In this document: piece after piece, positions 48,068-60,760 of the stretch
Layout of the letters: every line of letters begins with the position of its first letter
Numbering within the stretch: position 1 is the first letter of the stretch
From: Geosiphon pyriformis
Taxonomy: Eukaryota > Glomeromycota > Glomeromycetes > Archaeosporales > Geosiphonaceae
Direction of reading: 5' to 3'
DNA: 64,000 nt
NCBI GenBank assembly: GCA_016748015.1
Contig: JAAOMT010000074.1
Coordinates: 47,533-111,532, forward strand
The notes under the pieces: model-generated
Seen by the model: the letters and a program-made list of their open reading frames with translations, nothing else
Databases searched by the model: none
What the model was told of the DNA's origin: nothing
Made by a program: the position numbers and the translations under genes

Positions 48068-48309
48068 GATTTTTAAAATTCGGTTTTATTTGAGAAGTAA
48101 TTTAGAAATATTATGATAATTGTGGTTGGAAAATTTACGAGATTCTATGAAGAAAACATTATATCTGATAAGCCAGATGAGTGCTTTTATATAAATAAAA
48201 ATTGACTTATTCAGTGATTTGCTTGTGTTCTTTACCGGGAAAACGATAATTGTATGCGGTGTTAGGCTAAGCTTGTAACTTTGGCGAAGTTGCTAATAAC
48301 CATGATAAA

Positions 48310-48447
<138 letters not shown>

Positions 48448-48819
48448 TTACAAAACAACGGAAAAAAATTGATTTAATGCTACAGAAAATAGTCCAACAT
48501 ATTATGCTGTCATTAATAATAGTAAAAACTATCAAAATATTAAAGTAGAAATTTTGTAATTAAGTCGCATCCATTATTTTGGTCTTTTGTGAGTAAACAT
48601 TATTTTGGCAATGACTATTCAGTTTATTTATCTTGTTTTCACCATAGATTTTTTCTCTCTTTTATTGTTATAAAAAGATATAACTTACTCATTTTCTTTA
48701 ATAAAAATAACTAATATATATGTCAATTTTAATATATTTATATTTATATTGAATAATCATAAATTACCAAAAATGTTTTTATACAGCAATAATAGATATC
48801 ACTTTTAATTTACAGTTTA

Positions 48820-48852
<33 letters not shown>

Positions 48853-49039
48853 CATTTCATTAAGTTTATTTAAGATTTTTTTCAAGTTAAAAGTTATTGT
48901 CACTAATTTACTTAAAAATACCAGTTTAGATTTTAAAAACTAATAAAATTAAAGTAAAATAATTAATAATAATAAATTTTTTTATATGTATTATTTTTTA
49001 TTTCAATAATAATTAAAAATTACATTTGATCATACATTA
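48448..49039. other. AT-rich boundary between gene island and LINE copy C
   Basis: No gene recognised; includes an (AAT)n tract at about 48822-48852. Confidence 0.6.
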
Positions 49040-49050
49040 AACCAAAACGT

Positions 49051-49650
49051 GCATGTTATGTGCAAGATCTTTTGGCATTGAATGCTAATCTAAATGCAAT
49101 TAGGTCTAAATTGGTTAAGATTAGAAAGGTGTATCATGCATTTAAGCTTGCTGAATCTCAATGTGCTAAAGTTGTGAGAATTTGTGCTGTTATTACCAAA
49201 AAAATAGAGAGTTTTGAAATTAATAAAGACCACACTATTAGGAGTGTTTTAAAATGTTTTTTTTATAAAATAGTCTTGAATTATTTGGTGAATAGAAAGA
49301 ACTTGGTTTTGAAATTTGATGAAATTAAGTTTTAAGTGAATTCAATCATAAAAAGTTGGATAAAAAAACAAGTAGTAATAAAAAATATTCTAAACATTTA
49401 ACATTAGCAATATTTGCTCTTACTTTATATGGCAAATAATATTTTTTCTAATATTATAAACAAAATTAACTTTGATAAAATACTGAGTGTTATATTAAAG
49501 TTGTTAGATAAAAAAGTCTTTGACTTGTTTGGAATTTCTAATAAATTTAAAAACATTGTGATTCTTTGGTTTTAAGTCTTTTGCTGAATTTTTTTAATAG
49601 TTGTTTAATATATAAATCAGTTTTTTAGTCTTGAAAAAAAGTGTAAGTGT
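49051..49650 (+). pseudogene. LINE C ORF2, linker before RT
   Basis: Open for 91 codons from 49060: MQDLLALNANLNAIRSKLVK, then NKDHTIRSVLKCFFYKIVL, which aligns with NKGHIIRSVLKCPFCKVVL in copy A (17738-18085). The first residues (NLNAIRSKLVKIRKVYHAFK) align with a similar part of copy D. Confidence 0.75.
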
Positions 49651-50510
49651 TGTTACTCATAGAATATAGAAAGTATATTAGTAAATAAATTAGCCAATCA
49701 GAGGTAGACATAGTAAATGTGGAATTCCAGAATTTCTCTCAGAAGAATTGCAGAATTCCAGAAATTTCAGAATTCTTATACAAAAAATTATAGGATTCCA
49801 GAATTCCAGAATTTCTCTCAAAGAAATTGCAAAATTCCAGAAATTCCAGGATTTCTGATGTAAAGAATTGAAGAATTGAAGAATTTTGATTATGTATATA
49901 TAGCAGTAGCATTAGAAGTAGAAAAAACAAATCTCTTAATTTAGATTTAATCTAAGCAACCTTTCATATTACAAATATTAATAAATAATTATTTACTATC
50001 TCAAATCTACTCTTCATTATCAACACTCCATGTTAATAGTAATTAATACTTAACACATTAGAACAATAGCTCTTGATCACAGCTATTGACAAGATACTAA
50101 CTTGCAAATTGTCTTGGCTTATTTTCTTTATTTTTTTATTTTTTTTATTTTTTTTCTTTATTCTGTTGTGTTTACTAATTGAGTAAGGATTAAGTGCTGA
50201 ATTATTGACATTAAAGATAGCCTGATAAAAAACCATAAAGAAAGAGTATAGAATTGAGAATTTGAGGATAGCTTACCAAAAAGACATCTCTGTTAGATTA
50301 CTGGCCATTATGCTGAAAAAGAAATTTGATGGAATTGTGATTCCATGAGACTACTGAAACACTCTTGAATCTCTGTTTATTATACAAAAAACTTCAATTA
50401 AAACCTTTAAACCACAAAAACCTTTAGAAACCAATGCCCATTTTTAGCTATTAAGCACCAAGTTATGGATTTGTTATTTGCTTTAAGACCCCAAATAATT
50501 ACTTGTAATA
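49651..50510 (+). mobile_element. Solo LTR in LINE copy C
   Basis: 860-bp LTR related to those of element 2 but in the opposite orientation. It starts TGTTACTCAT and ends ACTTGTAATA. It is flanked by GTGT at 49647-49650 and GTGT at 50511-50514, a 4-bp target duplication. A single LTR with intact duplications is the product of LTR-LTR recombination. Confidence 0.88.
49715..49905 (+). promoter_or_regulatory. TTCnnGAA array followed by TATA motif in solo LTR
   Basis: Repeated TTCCAGAA units; at 49756-49768 the spacing is TTC-CA-GAA-AT-TTC, a three-unit match to the heat-shock element pattern. A GTATATATA motif follows at 49894-49902. Position in the first quarter of the sense-strand LTR fits a U3 promoter. 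The link to heat shock factor is inference. Confidence 0.45.
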
Positions 50511-51880
50511 GTGTTAATAATTTTTAAACTATATAAATAAAAAACAGTTTTAATTAACACATGACTTATTATACTAATTGAAACTGCTCAAAAGATCTTT
50601 TTTAAAGTATTATTAAATAGAATTTTTTTAGACTATAATAAACATGATATATTTTATAATAATAATTTTTTAGTTTTAAAGAGAATAATTACACAATTTT
50701 TAATCTTTATTACTAACTTAATAATAAAAGATACTCTAAAAAAAAATCATATATTTTTATTGGTTTTATAAGATATGTAAAAAGCATATAATTTAATAAA
50801 TTAGATATATTTAAGAAACAGTTTAATTTATATTAAAATATATGACAAATTTATTAGATTTTTTGGTAGTATTTATAATAATTGTGTTAATTAAATTATA
50901 ATAAATTTTGGTTTAATAAACAAATATTGAATACATAATAGATTGAATCAAAATAAAGTGTTTTTTTTTTCTTTAGTGTATTTTCTATGATTTTTTTCTA
51001 TACAAAGTCAAAAAACAAGAAAGTATATGTAAATATAGAATTGATTCCAAATTTGTATCTAAGACAGAATATGTAAAAAACCAAACTGGTCTTATGTTAT
51101 TTTTGGCTATTAGTGTATTTATCAATAATACTATTTGGATAAATAACAGTCAGACAAAAATTTAATGTATTTTAAATATTATAAATGAGTTTTTTCAGAT
51201 TAATAATATTTTGATTAATAATAATAAAATTGTGGCTATTCTAATTAATCACAAAATAACAGATTTTTTTTTGTTAATTAGTAATTTGCCAATTTTGATG
51301 GCTAAATAAGAGAAATTTTATAAATATTTGAATATTTTTCTTTTAACAAAAAGTTTATTTAAGACTAGTTTGACAAAAATTTATTTAAATATTAGATTTT
51401 TGCTAATAAAGTTTTAAGAAAAGCTATTTTTAATAAACAGTTTTTGTATTTGGTCTTAGCTGTGCTTTATTTAATTATTAACTAAAAGATTTAATTTAGT
51501 TTTATTTTTAGTAAAGTATATAATAAATAGAATATTATAATTTGTAAAAGCTTAAAATTTAAGTTTTGTTTATTTTCAGATTTTTAAAATAATGCAATTT
51601 ATTATTTATTATTATATAACTTAAAGACTTTTAAACAAGTGTAAACTAAAAGCAAATTGGCTTTTATGTTAAGTTTTTTTAATGCACATGATATTTTAGA
51701 CTATCAATTTACTTATAAATTTCTTAACTTGTAAGTTTTGAGTTGTATTTTTTGTGTTATTTTGTTTATTTTAAAATTAGCTTACTAAATAATTTTCTGA
51801 ATAATATAGTTCAAATAATGATTATAATCTTTTTTTGGTCGATTTTTTGTATTTGGCATTATTATAGATGATTATTTAGA
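50511..51880 (+). pseudogene. LINE C ORF2, RT domain remnant
   Basis: Recognisable in one frame with stops: KDTLKKNHIFLLVL, KAYN, then FINNTIWI (Asn-Asn at 51124-51129 in place of the catalytic Asp pair), NEFFQINNILINNNKIVAI and YKYLNIFLLTKSLFK. The order matches copy A 17600-16577. Confidence 0.75.
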
Positions 51881-52833
51881 TGTTGGTACTAATAATAAAC
51901 TCATAACTTAATACTTAATAGGTGGATGATATTGGTAATATCTAAAAATTTTTATAATCTGAAGGTTTTTGTGATTTAAAAATTTTTGTAATTTGAAGAT
52001 TTTGATTAAGCTCTTTATATAATAGACAAAAATTCAATAGTTGTTTCAGTAGTCTTTCAAAATAGTTATTTTATCAAATTTTTTTTTTCAGTGTGGTGGC
52101 CAATTTATTCTGACAGTCATGTCTTTTTGGTAAACTATCTTCAATTTTCAAGTTTTTTACTTTTATTTTTGGGTCTTTTATCAAGTTATTCTTAATGTTA
52201 AAATACTCAATGCTTAATCCTTTTAATCAGTTAATAAATCAATAAAACAACAAAAAAAAATTAAGAAATTAGTATTCCATTAATAGTTATGATTAAGAGC
52301 TATTGGTCTAATATAGTTAAGTATTAAATTCTATCAACATGGAGTGTTGATAGAATAGAAGTGTTTAATATTTTTTTAATTAAATAATAATAATATGGAT
52401 TCAAGTAGTAATTGATATTTTTATTGATATGTGATTTGATTCTATTTTAAGTTGTAGAAAACTACTTTTTAAAAAGAGGAGTATAAGATAATTAATGAGT
52501 TGTAAGTATTGATTCTAAACTAAATTTTATTTTTTCTGTTTTTAATACTCTTTTTATATATATATTTTTTGTTCTATAAAATTTTACATTTTCTTGAACA
52601 ATATGCTCTAATTTATTAACATTGCTTATATTGCTGAGCAGTATGTCTTAATTACTGACATTGTTTATATTGTTAAGCAGTATGTTCTATTTTGCTAACA
52701 TTGTATACATTGCTAAACAATATGTCATAGTTTTTTAATATTGTACTTATGTATTAAGTATTATTTTCTTATTGGTCTATTTTTTATCTGTTTTTTCGGC
52801 TTTTTTTTTTGGTATTTTTCTATAAGTAATAGC
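51881..52833 (-). mobile_element. LTR-like remnant, same orientation as element 2
   Basis: The first 250 bases (AATAAACTCATAACTTAAT onward) match the element 2 LTR start, including the block around AATAGACAAAAATTCAATAG. The end (ATAAGTAATAGCA) resembles the LTR end. No target duplication is visible at these boundaries, so they are approximate. It carries its own tandem repeat at about 52600-52745. Confidence 0.65.
52600..52745. repeat. Tandem repeat of about 40-45 bases inside the LTR-like remnant
   Basis: Three to four imperfect copies containing CAGTATGT and ACATTGTTTATATTGCT-like blocks (for example AGCAGTATGTCTTAATTACT and AGCAGTATGTTCTATTTTGC). Confidence 0.7.
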
Positions 52834-52941
52834 ATTTTAATTTCGAAATAAAACTTCAGTGTCAATTATTTTAAATAAATTTATTTTTTTGAAATATTTT
52901 ATTTACTTAAATAGTCAGTATTGTTTTTATTGAATACATAT

Positions 52942-53903
52942 TGTTACAAGTAATTACTTGGAGTTTCAAATTAAATAACAAACTCATAACTTAGTACTCA
53001 ATAGTTATTATAATAGTAGTATTTGAAGGTTTTCATAATCTGAAGGTTTTGAGTTGGAGTTCTTTGTATAATAGACAGAGATTTAATAGTTGTTTTATCA
53101 GTAATCTCTCAGAATTACAATTTCATCAAATTTTTTTTTTCAGCATGGTGGCCAGTTTATTTTGGCAGTTATGTTCTTTTAATAAGCTATCTTTAATTTC
53201 CAAATTTTTTACTTTTATTTTTGGGTCTTTTACCAGACTATCTTTGATATCAATAACTCAGCACTTAATCCTTAATTAATTAGTAAACAATAAAAAAACA
53301 AAATACAAAAAAAAATCAAAGAAATAAAATATAGACCAAGACAATAAAATTAGTATCTTATTAATAACTGTAATTAAGAACTATTGTTCCAGTATAATTA
53401 AGTATTGAATATTATCAACATAAAGTGTCAATAATAGAGAGTTAAATCAGATTTTTAATCAGGTAATAGTAATATATATGAAATAATAATAAATATGGTT
53501 TTATTTAATCTTTGATGATCTTTATTTTGGTTGATAGTAACTATCCTTGAAGTAATAAAGGAAAAATAGAAATAAGAATTTCTATTCTAAGTGAAAAATT
53601 GGTCTTTTTTCTTGCTTTTAATGCTACTACTATATATATATAATTCTCTTTACACAAGAAATCTTTTTTCTTTGCTAAATTTCCTACAAAATCTTTAATT
53701 TACTAAAACATTTAGAATTTTCTGAAAAATCCTTAACTTTTTTGAAATATCTTAGATTTCTTGAATAATTCTGGATTTTTTGAAACATCCAAAATCTCCT
53801 GAAAAATTTTTTTTTCTCTTTTTTTTATTTTAATTAACTAATTTATAATCATGTGTTTTTTTTCTTTTCAATTATGTATTATTTTTTTTTTTTAAGTAAA
53901 ACA
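52942..53903 (-). repeat. 3' LTR of element 2
   Basis: 962 bp, starts TGTTACAAG and ends AGTAAAACA on the plus strand. Same length as its partner. The differences seen in the first 200 bases are all transitions. A TATATATATA motif lies near 53632. Confidence 0.9.
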
Positions 53904-54575
53904 TTATCTTCTTTTTTTTAATATTGAGCTTTGTCAAAATTTCCTAATATTCTTTTTTGTAATAATTTCATAACTTCTTTTTCTAAGATTATTTTTTCTA
54001 TTTTTCCATGGAGTTTCTTAAACTGAATATTGGTTATTCTTCCTTATTGATTAACAGATAAGCTATTGATTTTTGGTTGTAATAGTATCTTTGGATAGTT
54101 TTGAAAGATAGTGTATATTCTGTAGATAGTTTTAATATATATATCTGAATTAGATTTCTTTTTAATAATGTTTTCTATGTTTTATATAATCTTTTGATTA
54201 AAAACTTTTTTGGTTTGATCCATATACAAATTTTGGATCATTAATTTTTGTCCCAAATGTCAATAGCAATATAAAACTGGAAATTGTTCTATCTATTAAT
54301 TCCAATTTTCTGTTGTTATTTTTCTTGGTTGGATAATAACAGCTGGTTTTTTGAGAGCACTTTTCACTTTTTCAACAATTTTGTCAATATTATTGCTACT
54401 TTTTTTGTGTGTTTATTGATATAATATAGTCTTTTTTCTTTCTTTTTTAGTGTTTTTATAGCAGATGGTTTGATAATTGATCATTATTTCTATGTTTATT
54501 TGTTGTTGATTTATGGCTTGGAATAATTGTTGTACTAGTTGGTGAATATGATCTGGAATTTCCATTTTTCTGTTG
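53904..54575 (-). pseudogene. Element 2 extra ORF, unknown function
   Basis: Counterpart of 7224-7958 in element 1, in the same place before the 3' LTR. The frame starts MEIPDHIHQLVQQLFQAINQ and, through stops at transition-prone codons, reaches KVFNQKII, IYRIYTIFQNYPKILL and GRITNIQFKKLHGKIEKII. Alignment of these blocks with element 1 is clear by eye. Downstream of the ATG the protein is Lys/Gln/Asn-rich without a membrane span. Confidence 0.65.
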
Positions 54576-54589
54576 TTGTTATTACTATT

Positions 54590-55452
54590 ATTGATGATTA
54601 TTTGGGGTCTCAAATCAAATAACAAACCCATAACTTGGTGCTTAATAGCTGATCTTATTGGTAATATCTAAAAGTTTTAGTTGTTTGAAGGTTTTGATTG
54701 AAGTCTTTTGTATAATGAACAGAAATTCAATAATTGTTTTTAATAGCCTTCTGGAATCACAATTTTGTTAAATTTTTTTCTTAGCATAATGGCCAGTAAT
54801 CCTCTTGGGTAAGCTATTCTCAATTCTATGAATGTTTTACTCTTGTTTTACAGATCTTTTACCAGTCTCTTTGATGTCTGTAACTTAGTGCTTAATCTTA
54901 ATTCAATTAGTAAACAACAATAACAGAAAAAATAAAAGAAAGAAAAAAAAATAAAGAAAATAAGCCAAGACAATAAAAAGTTAGTATCCTGTCAATAGCC
55001 ATGATCAAGAGCTATTGTTCCAGTATAATTAAGTATTGGCAGCTATTAACATGAAGTGTTAATAGTTAGAGTTTGATAAATATTTCTCAATTTAATGATA
55101 ACAACATGAATTGAATGTAGATAATTATTTTATTGATAATTTAATGATTTTACTTTAATAGATATAAACTATTCTTGAAGTGATTAGGGAATAGATAGGA
55201 AAGAAAGTCCAAAACTAAGAGATTTGTTTTTTCTGCTTCTAATGCTACTGCTATATATACATATTTTTTTTTTATATAAGAAATTCTTTTTTTTTGCTAA
55301 ATTTTCTGTAAAATTCTTGGATTTCCTGAAACATCCAGAATTTCCTGAAAAATTCTTTTTTTTTTCTTCTTCTATTTTAATTGGCTAATTTATAATCATG
55401 TGTTTTTTTCTTTTCTATTATGTATTATTTTTTTCTTTTTTAAATATAATAA
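54590..55452 (-). mobile_element. Third LTR nested in element 2
   Basis: Begins near TATTTGGGGTCTCAAATC and continues ATAACAAACCCATAACTTGG, matching LTR starts at 50500 (opposite strand) and 61201; ends near TTAAATATAATA. It lies exactly where the end of RT, RNase H and integrase should be. No target duplication is visible, consistent with a deletion at one side. Confidence 0.7.
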
Positions 55453-56560
55453 TGACTTTTAATGCTTGGCCTAATGTATTTGTGATAATAATAAATAGTT
55501 TATTGTGATCCAGATATATCAGCACTGGAGCTTGAATAAGCTTTTTTTTTTAATGTGTTGTATGTTTCTTATTGTTTTTTCTTCTACTTATATTTTACAT
55601 TTTTTGCTTGGAGCTGGTAGAATAGTTGGGCCAATTTGAAAAAATTCTGGATGAAATAGCAATAGTATCTAGTGAATTCTAAAAATATTCTTAATTCTGT
55701 AAGATTAGTTGGTACTGAAAAGTTTTTGATAATTTTAATCTTGTCTGAATCTGTTTTGATGCCATTTTTGCTTACAACATATCCCAAAAACTTGAGTTCA
55801 GTTTTTTCAAAGAAACATTTAGTGGCATTTAACTTTAATCCAGCTCTTCTTTATTTTTCAAATACTTGTTGGAGATTGTGTAAATAATCATTAAATGTCT
55901 TAAAAAACACATTGATATCATCCAAGTAAACAACTACTGATTTTCACAGTAGTTTTCTATAAACTATTTTTATTAGCTATTGAAATATGGCTGAAGTATT
56001 TATTAAGCCAAAAAACATGACTTCGAATTTGAAAATTTTTTCTCAAGTTGTAAAAGCTGTTTTCTTCTTATTTTCTGGCTTTATGACTACTTGTCAGTAA
56101 CCACTGTCTAAGTTCAAAGTTGAGAACCATTTTTTTTCTCTAAAAGCATTGAAAAGTTCTTGGATCTTTGGAATTGAGTAGCTATTTTTTTTTGTTACTC
56201 CATTAAGTTTTTGGTAATTCATGTAAAACTGAATTTTTTCATTCTTTTTCCAAACCAATACAACTGGTAAAAACTATGGATTTATTGATGATTGAATTAA
56301 TTTGTTGTCCAACATTTGGTTAATTTCTTGTCATATGATTTTGTGGCTTGCTGATAATACTCAATATGTTCATTGCTTAATTGGCATTATATCTTCTGTC
56401 TTGATTTGGTGTTAAATAATGTTAGTTTTACCAAATTCATTTTCACTGATAAAGATATTGGTGAAATTATTGAGTAACATTTTGAGTTGCATTCTTTGTA
56501 ATAGTTCTAAGTTTTCTAAATTCATTTGTTTTAATTGTTCTGATTAGAGCAAATAACATT
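55453..56560 (-). pseudogene. Reverse transcriptase remnant of element 2
   Basis: Motifs: VVVYLDDINVFFKTF (catalytic Asp pair kept at 55917-55922), LGYVVSKNGIKTDSDKIKII, LRIFLEFTRYYCYF and IQAPVLIYLDHNK at the truncated end near 55520. RNase H is cut short by the nested LTR. Several stops upstream of 55900. Confidence 0.85.
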
Positions 56561-56845
56561 TTTTTTTCCATATATTGTTTGGGATGTGATGTTTACATAT
56601 CTACACAGTTGTGGAAAATCTGAGTGATTGATTCTCAACTTTGGTGTTTAAGTATCCAATAATGGTTTCTTTTGTTATTTTAATGGGATCTCCAGTTGTG
56701 TTATAGATAGAAACTTTGATGTAGTTGTTGTTTTTGGCAGATATATAAAGATTGATAAGCCCAATTTCTCCTAATTCACAGATGGTTGGTTCTCTTCAAA
56801 AATCTGTGTCTGGTCTTTTACTTTTCTTTCTAATACTAACATATA

Positions 56846-57240
56846 TCAGTTATATGGTGGAATAGAAATTGATTGATGAATGGAGATAATTTCTTCTTTA
56901 TTAACAACTTTTTTTTTTGCCATATTAACTAGTATATTTATTCTACTCATAGATCTGAATCCACTTATTCTCCTAGTTGTTATTCCTAATTTTTTTCTAT
57001 TTTCTACTGAAATTAATTGAACTATTTTAACCAAAAGCAAGAATATTGTCTGTGCTATTTTTTTATTTGGCTCTATAATATAAATCTTTTCGAAATCATT
57101 TTGTAGTATTGCAATAATATTTCTCACATATTTTGCATCAATTATTTCTTCTTTTATATTAATTTCTCTTTTCACTAGACTATTTCTAGATGCTAGTTAA
57201 ATTATGGTTGTAGTTGAGATTTCTAGTGCTACTTTGAGAT
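56846..57240 (-). pseudogene. dUTPase-like domain of element 2
   Basis: KREINIKEEIIDAKYVRNII, EPNKKIAQTIFLLLVKI and RKKLGITTRRISGFRSMSR align block by block with element 1 (10866-11504): the Asp of IIDA is kept, the following Gly is replaced. IHQSISIPPYN leads into the linker. The retained motif order in a diverged copy supports a lineage-specific dUTPase. Confidence 0.72.
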
Positions 57241-58260
57241 CAATACAGATGCAGAAATGTGGTTCTAATTTGATGGCTGTTTTTCTTGAATATTTTAGAT
57301 CAAACTTTGCATTAGTATTATGCACATGTTCTAACATAACACTTTCATCATTATTACTAAACCATCTTAGTTTCTGCTTCTTAGAAAGATCAAAAAGCAC
57401 AATATATTGTTTGAGATTCAAATTGAAGTTTGAATTGTTATTATTGTCATTGCTATTTTAAATGAAACTGAAACTGTTGTTATTGTCCTTATTGTCAAGG
57501 TTTGAATCAGAATTGAACAGTAATTTGATTCTAATGTGCAATTACTAATTGGTTTTTTCTCTTCAAAGATTGTGTAGATTATGTAGATTGGTGAATTATA
57601 AATGAAATCACACTTATTACAATATTGAAAGTTATATGGAATCAAGTAGTGGTTATATAATCAGATGTTTAGCTGTTTTAAGTACTGTTCTTGTTTTTCC
57701 CTAGTTGGTACCAAGTTTTGGTAGTAGTCATGGAATTCTTCTGGACCAGTTTTAAGATCCAAGAAAGTGTCAGAATTGGGAATACAAACAATGTTAGCTA
57801 GTTCTGGAGGATTGTTCTTAATTTCTAATATTTTATTAGATAAGACTTCTTCAATTTTAGCATTTGTCATTTGCCAAATTTTATCTTTGTCATGTGAATA
57901 ACTGTTCAAGCAAGAGATTGCTTAGTGCTATGTGGCCATAATAGGTGTACTTCAACTGATCCAGTTACTGATAAGAATTATATACTGGCATGAAGTGTTA
58001 CATGTTTCTTCTCGACCAGGAATATTGTTTCACATTCCTTCATCAAGTAACTGTTTGCCACAAGTAAAACATAGTTTATTGTCCTACTTGTCTTAATATT
58101 TAAGGTACTCATATTATTTGCAGTAACAAGATTTACAATAGTAATAGGTTCTTGTCCAGTGGTTTTTATCTGGTGCAATCTATGCTCCCATGGATAAAAG
58201 TTTTTTCTCATAGTCTTTATATTTAAGTGATATATATGGTGGCTGTCTTAGTGATTCATG
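57197..58260 (-). pseudogene. CxxC-rich region of element 2
   Basis: Three consecutive open pieces (58211-57978, 57909-57661, 57421-57197) plus linking frames. Recognisable blocks: CKSCYCK, CFTCGKQLLDEG, ETCNTSCQYIILISNWI, NSYSHDKDKIWQMTNAKIEE, LVPTREKQEQYLKQLNI, YCNKCDFIYNSP. The order equals that of element 1 at 11592-12480. Confidence 0.65.
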
Positions 58261-58299
58261 CACAAAATATAAGGTTCTCCAGCCATTAGTAACTTCTTT

Positions 58300-59171
58300 T
58301 GTGTTGATTGTGATTGGTACTTTATTGTTTTCTTCCTTTTTTTTACCTTTTTTTTTTCTTTTTAGCCTAGAATTGGTGATAGTTCATTGTATTTATTATC
58401 TGTTCATAAAACTTGGTATGTTTTTCAGATAGGTTTTTCTTCTTTTTCTTTTAGCTTAATTAATAATTGCTTTTTTGAAGAAGTTTTGAAATGTCCACAA
58501 GTTGTTGGTATGTGGATCTGTTGACCATCATATGTCAACTAGGGTTCCTAAGTGTTCTAGTCGAAAATAGTGTTGGCTTTGGACAGCCAGTCATTATCAA
58601 TGAGAGTTTGGTATTAAGTGGATTCCATAACTAATACTTTGATAGATATGGTAATACTGTTAACCTCAAATAAGAAGTTGTCAGCTTTACCAATTGGAGT
58701 CTTTGTCACTTCATTAGCAGTAATAATCCTAGCACTGGCAGCATGATTAACTTGGCAACTTAATTGGTCCATAAATTGTTGTGTGATTATGCTGCCTGTT
58801 AATTCACTGTCTAAGATTAACTTGATGAAGTGGCCATTAACTTTAGCATCTGTGTATATAGCAGTGATAAGTTTTTTTTTAAGAGTGGCTCCACTAAATA
58901 AAAGTGTTGTTAATAATTCCTCAAGTTTAAATGGAAAGATAGCGGTCAGTGATTTGTTATTGGTAACTATTGCTGGTAATATGCTGTTAGTAAGTGGTTG
59001 CTGTTGGTTGTGTTCTGAGTTGTTGGTTTGGGTGTTTTTTGGGGTAACCAAAAGGCTTAAATAGTTCTGAGAATTCAGGTTTTGGGTGTACCCAATTTTC
59101 GAATTCCTTGGACATGATCCTAAAAGTTGTTGAGAAGTATTGGGAATTAGTTGATAAACAACTATTGCCAA
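58300..59171 (-). pseudogene. Protease domain of element 2
   Basis: 186 codons open from 59171: LTAIFPFKLEELLTTLLFSG, LITAIYTDAKVNGHFIKLIL, DSELTGSIITQQFMDQLS. The active-site DSG reads DSE. Matches element 1 (LTSLFSRAV..., ALYTDARV...). The continuation toward the CxxC region (58610-58300) is decayed. Confidence 0.75.
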
Positions 59172-59179
59172 TCTCCAGT

Positions 59180-60500
59180 TTTGCTAAATGGTTCTTAGTC
59201 TTTAATTCCTGTTGGGCATAGTTATTTATGATGAGATCTGAATGGTTTAAGATTGGTAAATTACTTGTGACTGTGGTAGTTAATAAATTACAGGTGCTGG
59301 AGTTTGGTAGATTAGTGGTTGATAAATTGGCTATATTACTTGTGCATAATGCAGTTGAATTTGGTATTGTTCAAATGCTTGATGACTGATGTAATTCTGA
59401 GTTTGAAATTAATAATCAGAATTTTAATATTAATTTTCTGATCATTGATTACTTATCTTTTTTCGACATTCAAATTGCAAATGTTTTTGTTTATCACAAT
59501 AGTGGCAGATATACATCTCTTGTTATCATGATTGGTCAATTAATAATGATGGACATGCTTAATTTTGGGAACAATTTGTGTTTTCCTGATTATTTTGCCA
59601 TTGTGGAGATTGATAAATTGTCTAATTATTAGCTAAGTATCTTTCAAGTTTTTGGTTGATTGAATTACTAAACTGCTTTAATTTGGAATTCAAGTTAGAT
59701 AATCCATTCATTACTAGATTTATTGCTTGGACATAATTGGCTTTTAACTTAGCTGATTTTAAATCTTTGGCATAGTTAATGGCATCTTAAAGTGTAGCTG
59801 GGTGTAGTGGACATATGTGTTGTAATAAGCTGCTGTATAGTCTATAAATGAACTGATACAAAACTTAGAATACAGTAAAGTAGTTTGTGTTGATGACTTG
59901 AATTTGATGCAAATTTCTGTGAAAGCATCCCAAGTAAGTAGTGACAGCTTCAATATCTTCTTGTTTAATAGTAGTAAAATTAGTTGCTAAGTGATTGATG
60001 CTATTATAATTACTAAAATATTGCAGAAATACAACTTTGAACGTGTTAAAATCTTGTAGTTTGTTTACAAGATTTTGGTATCAAGAATCAGTAATGTCTT
60101 GTAAGAAGTACAAAATGGCTTGTATTGCTTTGGTGTTATCCCAGTTGTTGGTGATTATTGCTTTGGCTATGTCATTAAGCCAGACTTGGGTGTTATTTTT
60201 TTTGTCAGTGAATTTTTCTAATTTAACAATAGATGTGTATGCTATTGGTACAACTAATAGTTGTTGTGATGATTGTTGTTGAAGTGGTTTTTGCTGTTGT
60301 TATGGCAGCTGTTGTTGTGGTGGTGCAGCAACTAGTAGTATATTTATCATGATTTCTGAAAATAAGTTTTGTTAATTAATAATGTTGGGATTTGAATTGT
60401 TTTGATTTTGTTAAGTTTGATTGATTGGAGTTTCAATTTCCGGATTTTTTAAGATTGGGTTTTGGTAGTTAAATTTTTGATTCTTGTCTTTCTCTTCTTC
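59180..60500 (-). pseudogene. Gag remnant of element 2
   Basis: Highly broken, with frames shifting. The knuckle zone lies near 59490-59550 and the capsid-like zone near 59760-60260, judged by order and by Gln/Asn-rich composition. No single long frame remains. Confidence 0.6.
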
Positions 60501-60760
60501 TGATTCAGTTACTTTTTAAGAACTCATGATTCCAAAATTTGGTTGAGATGATGGTAATCAAAATTCTGATGGCATTGGTAATCATGATTTAAATTTTTCA
60601 AAATATTTGCCATAGGTTCCTAATAAGTTGGCTTTTGATTGTTTACTTTGGAATAATATCTGTACCAATAGTGTTTTTACATTTGATGTAAAATGTTAAT
60701 AGTACTTTCAAATATGTAGTAGTATAATAGATGAGTTGATGATTCAACTTTTGTTTTCTT

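Noticed and set aside
49738-49930. Minus-strand 63-codon frame with repeated NSGIL-like units
   Set aside because: It is the translation of the TTCCAGAA repeat array in the solo LTR, not a gene.
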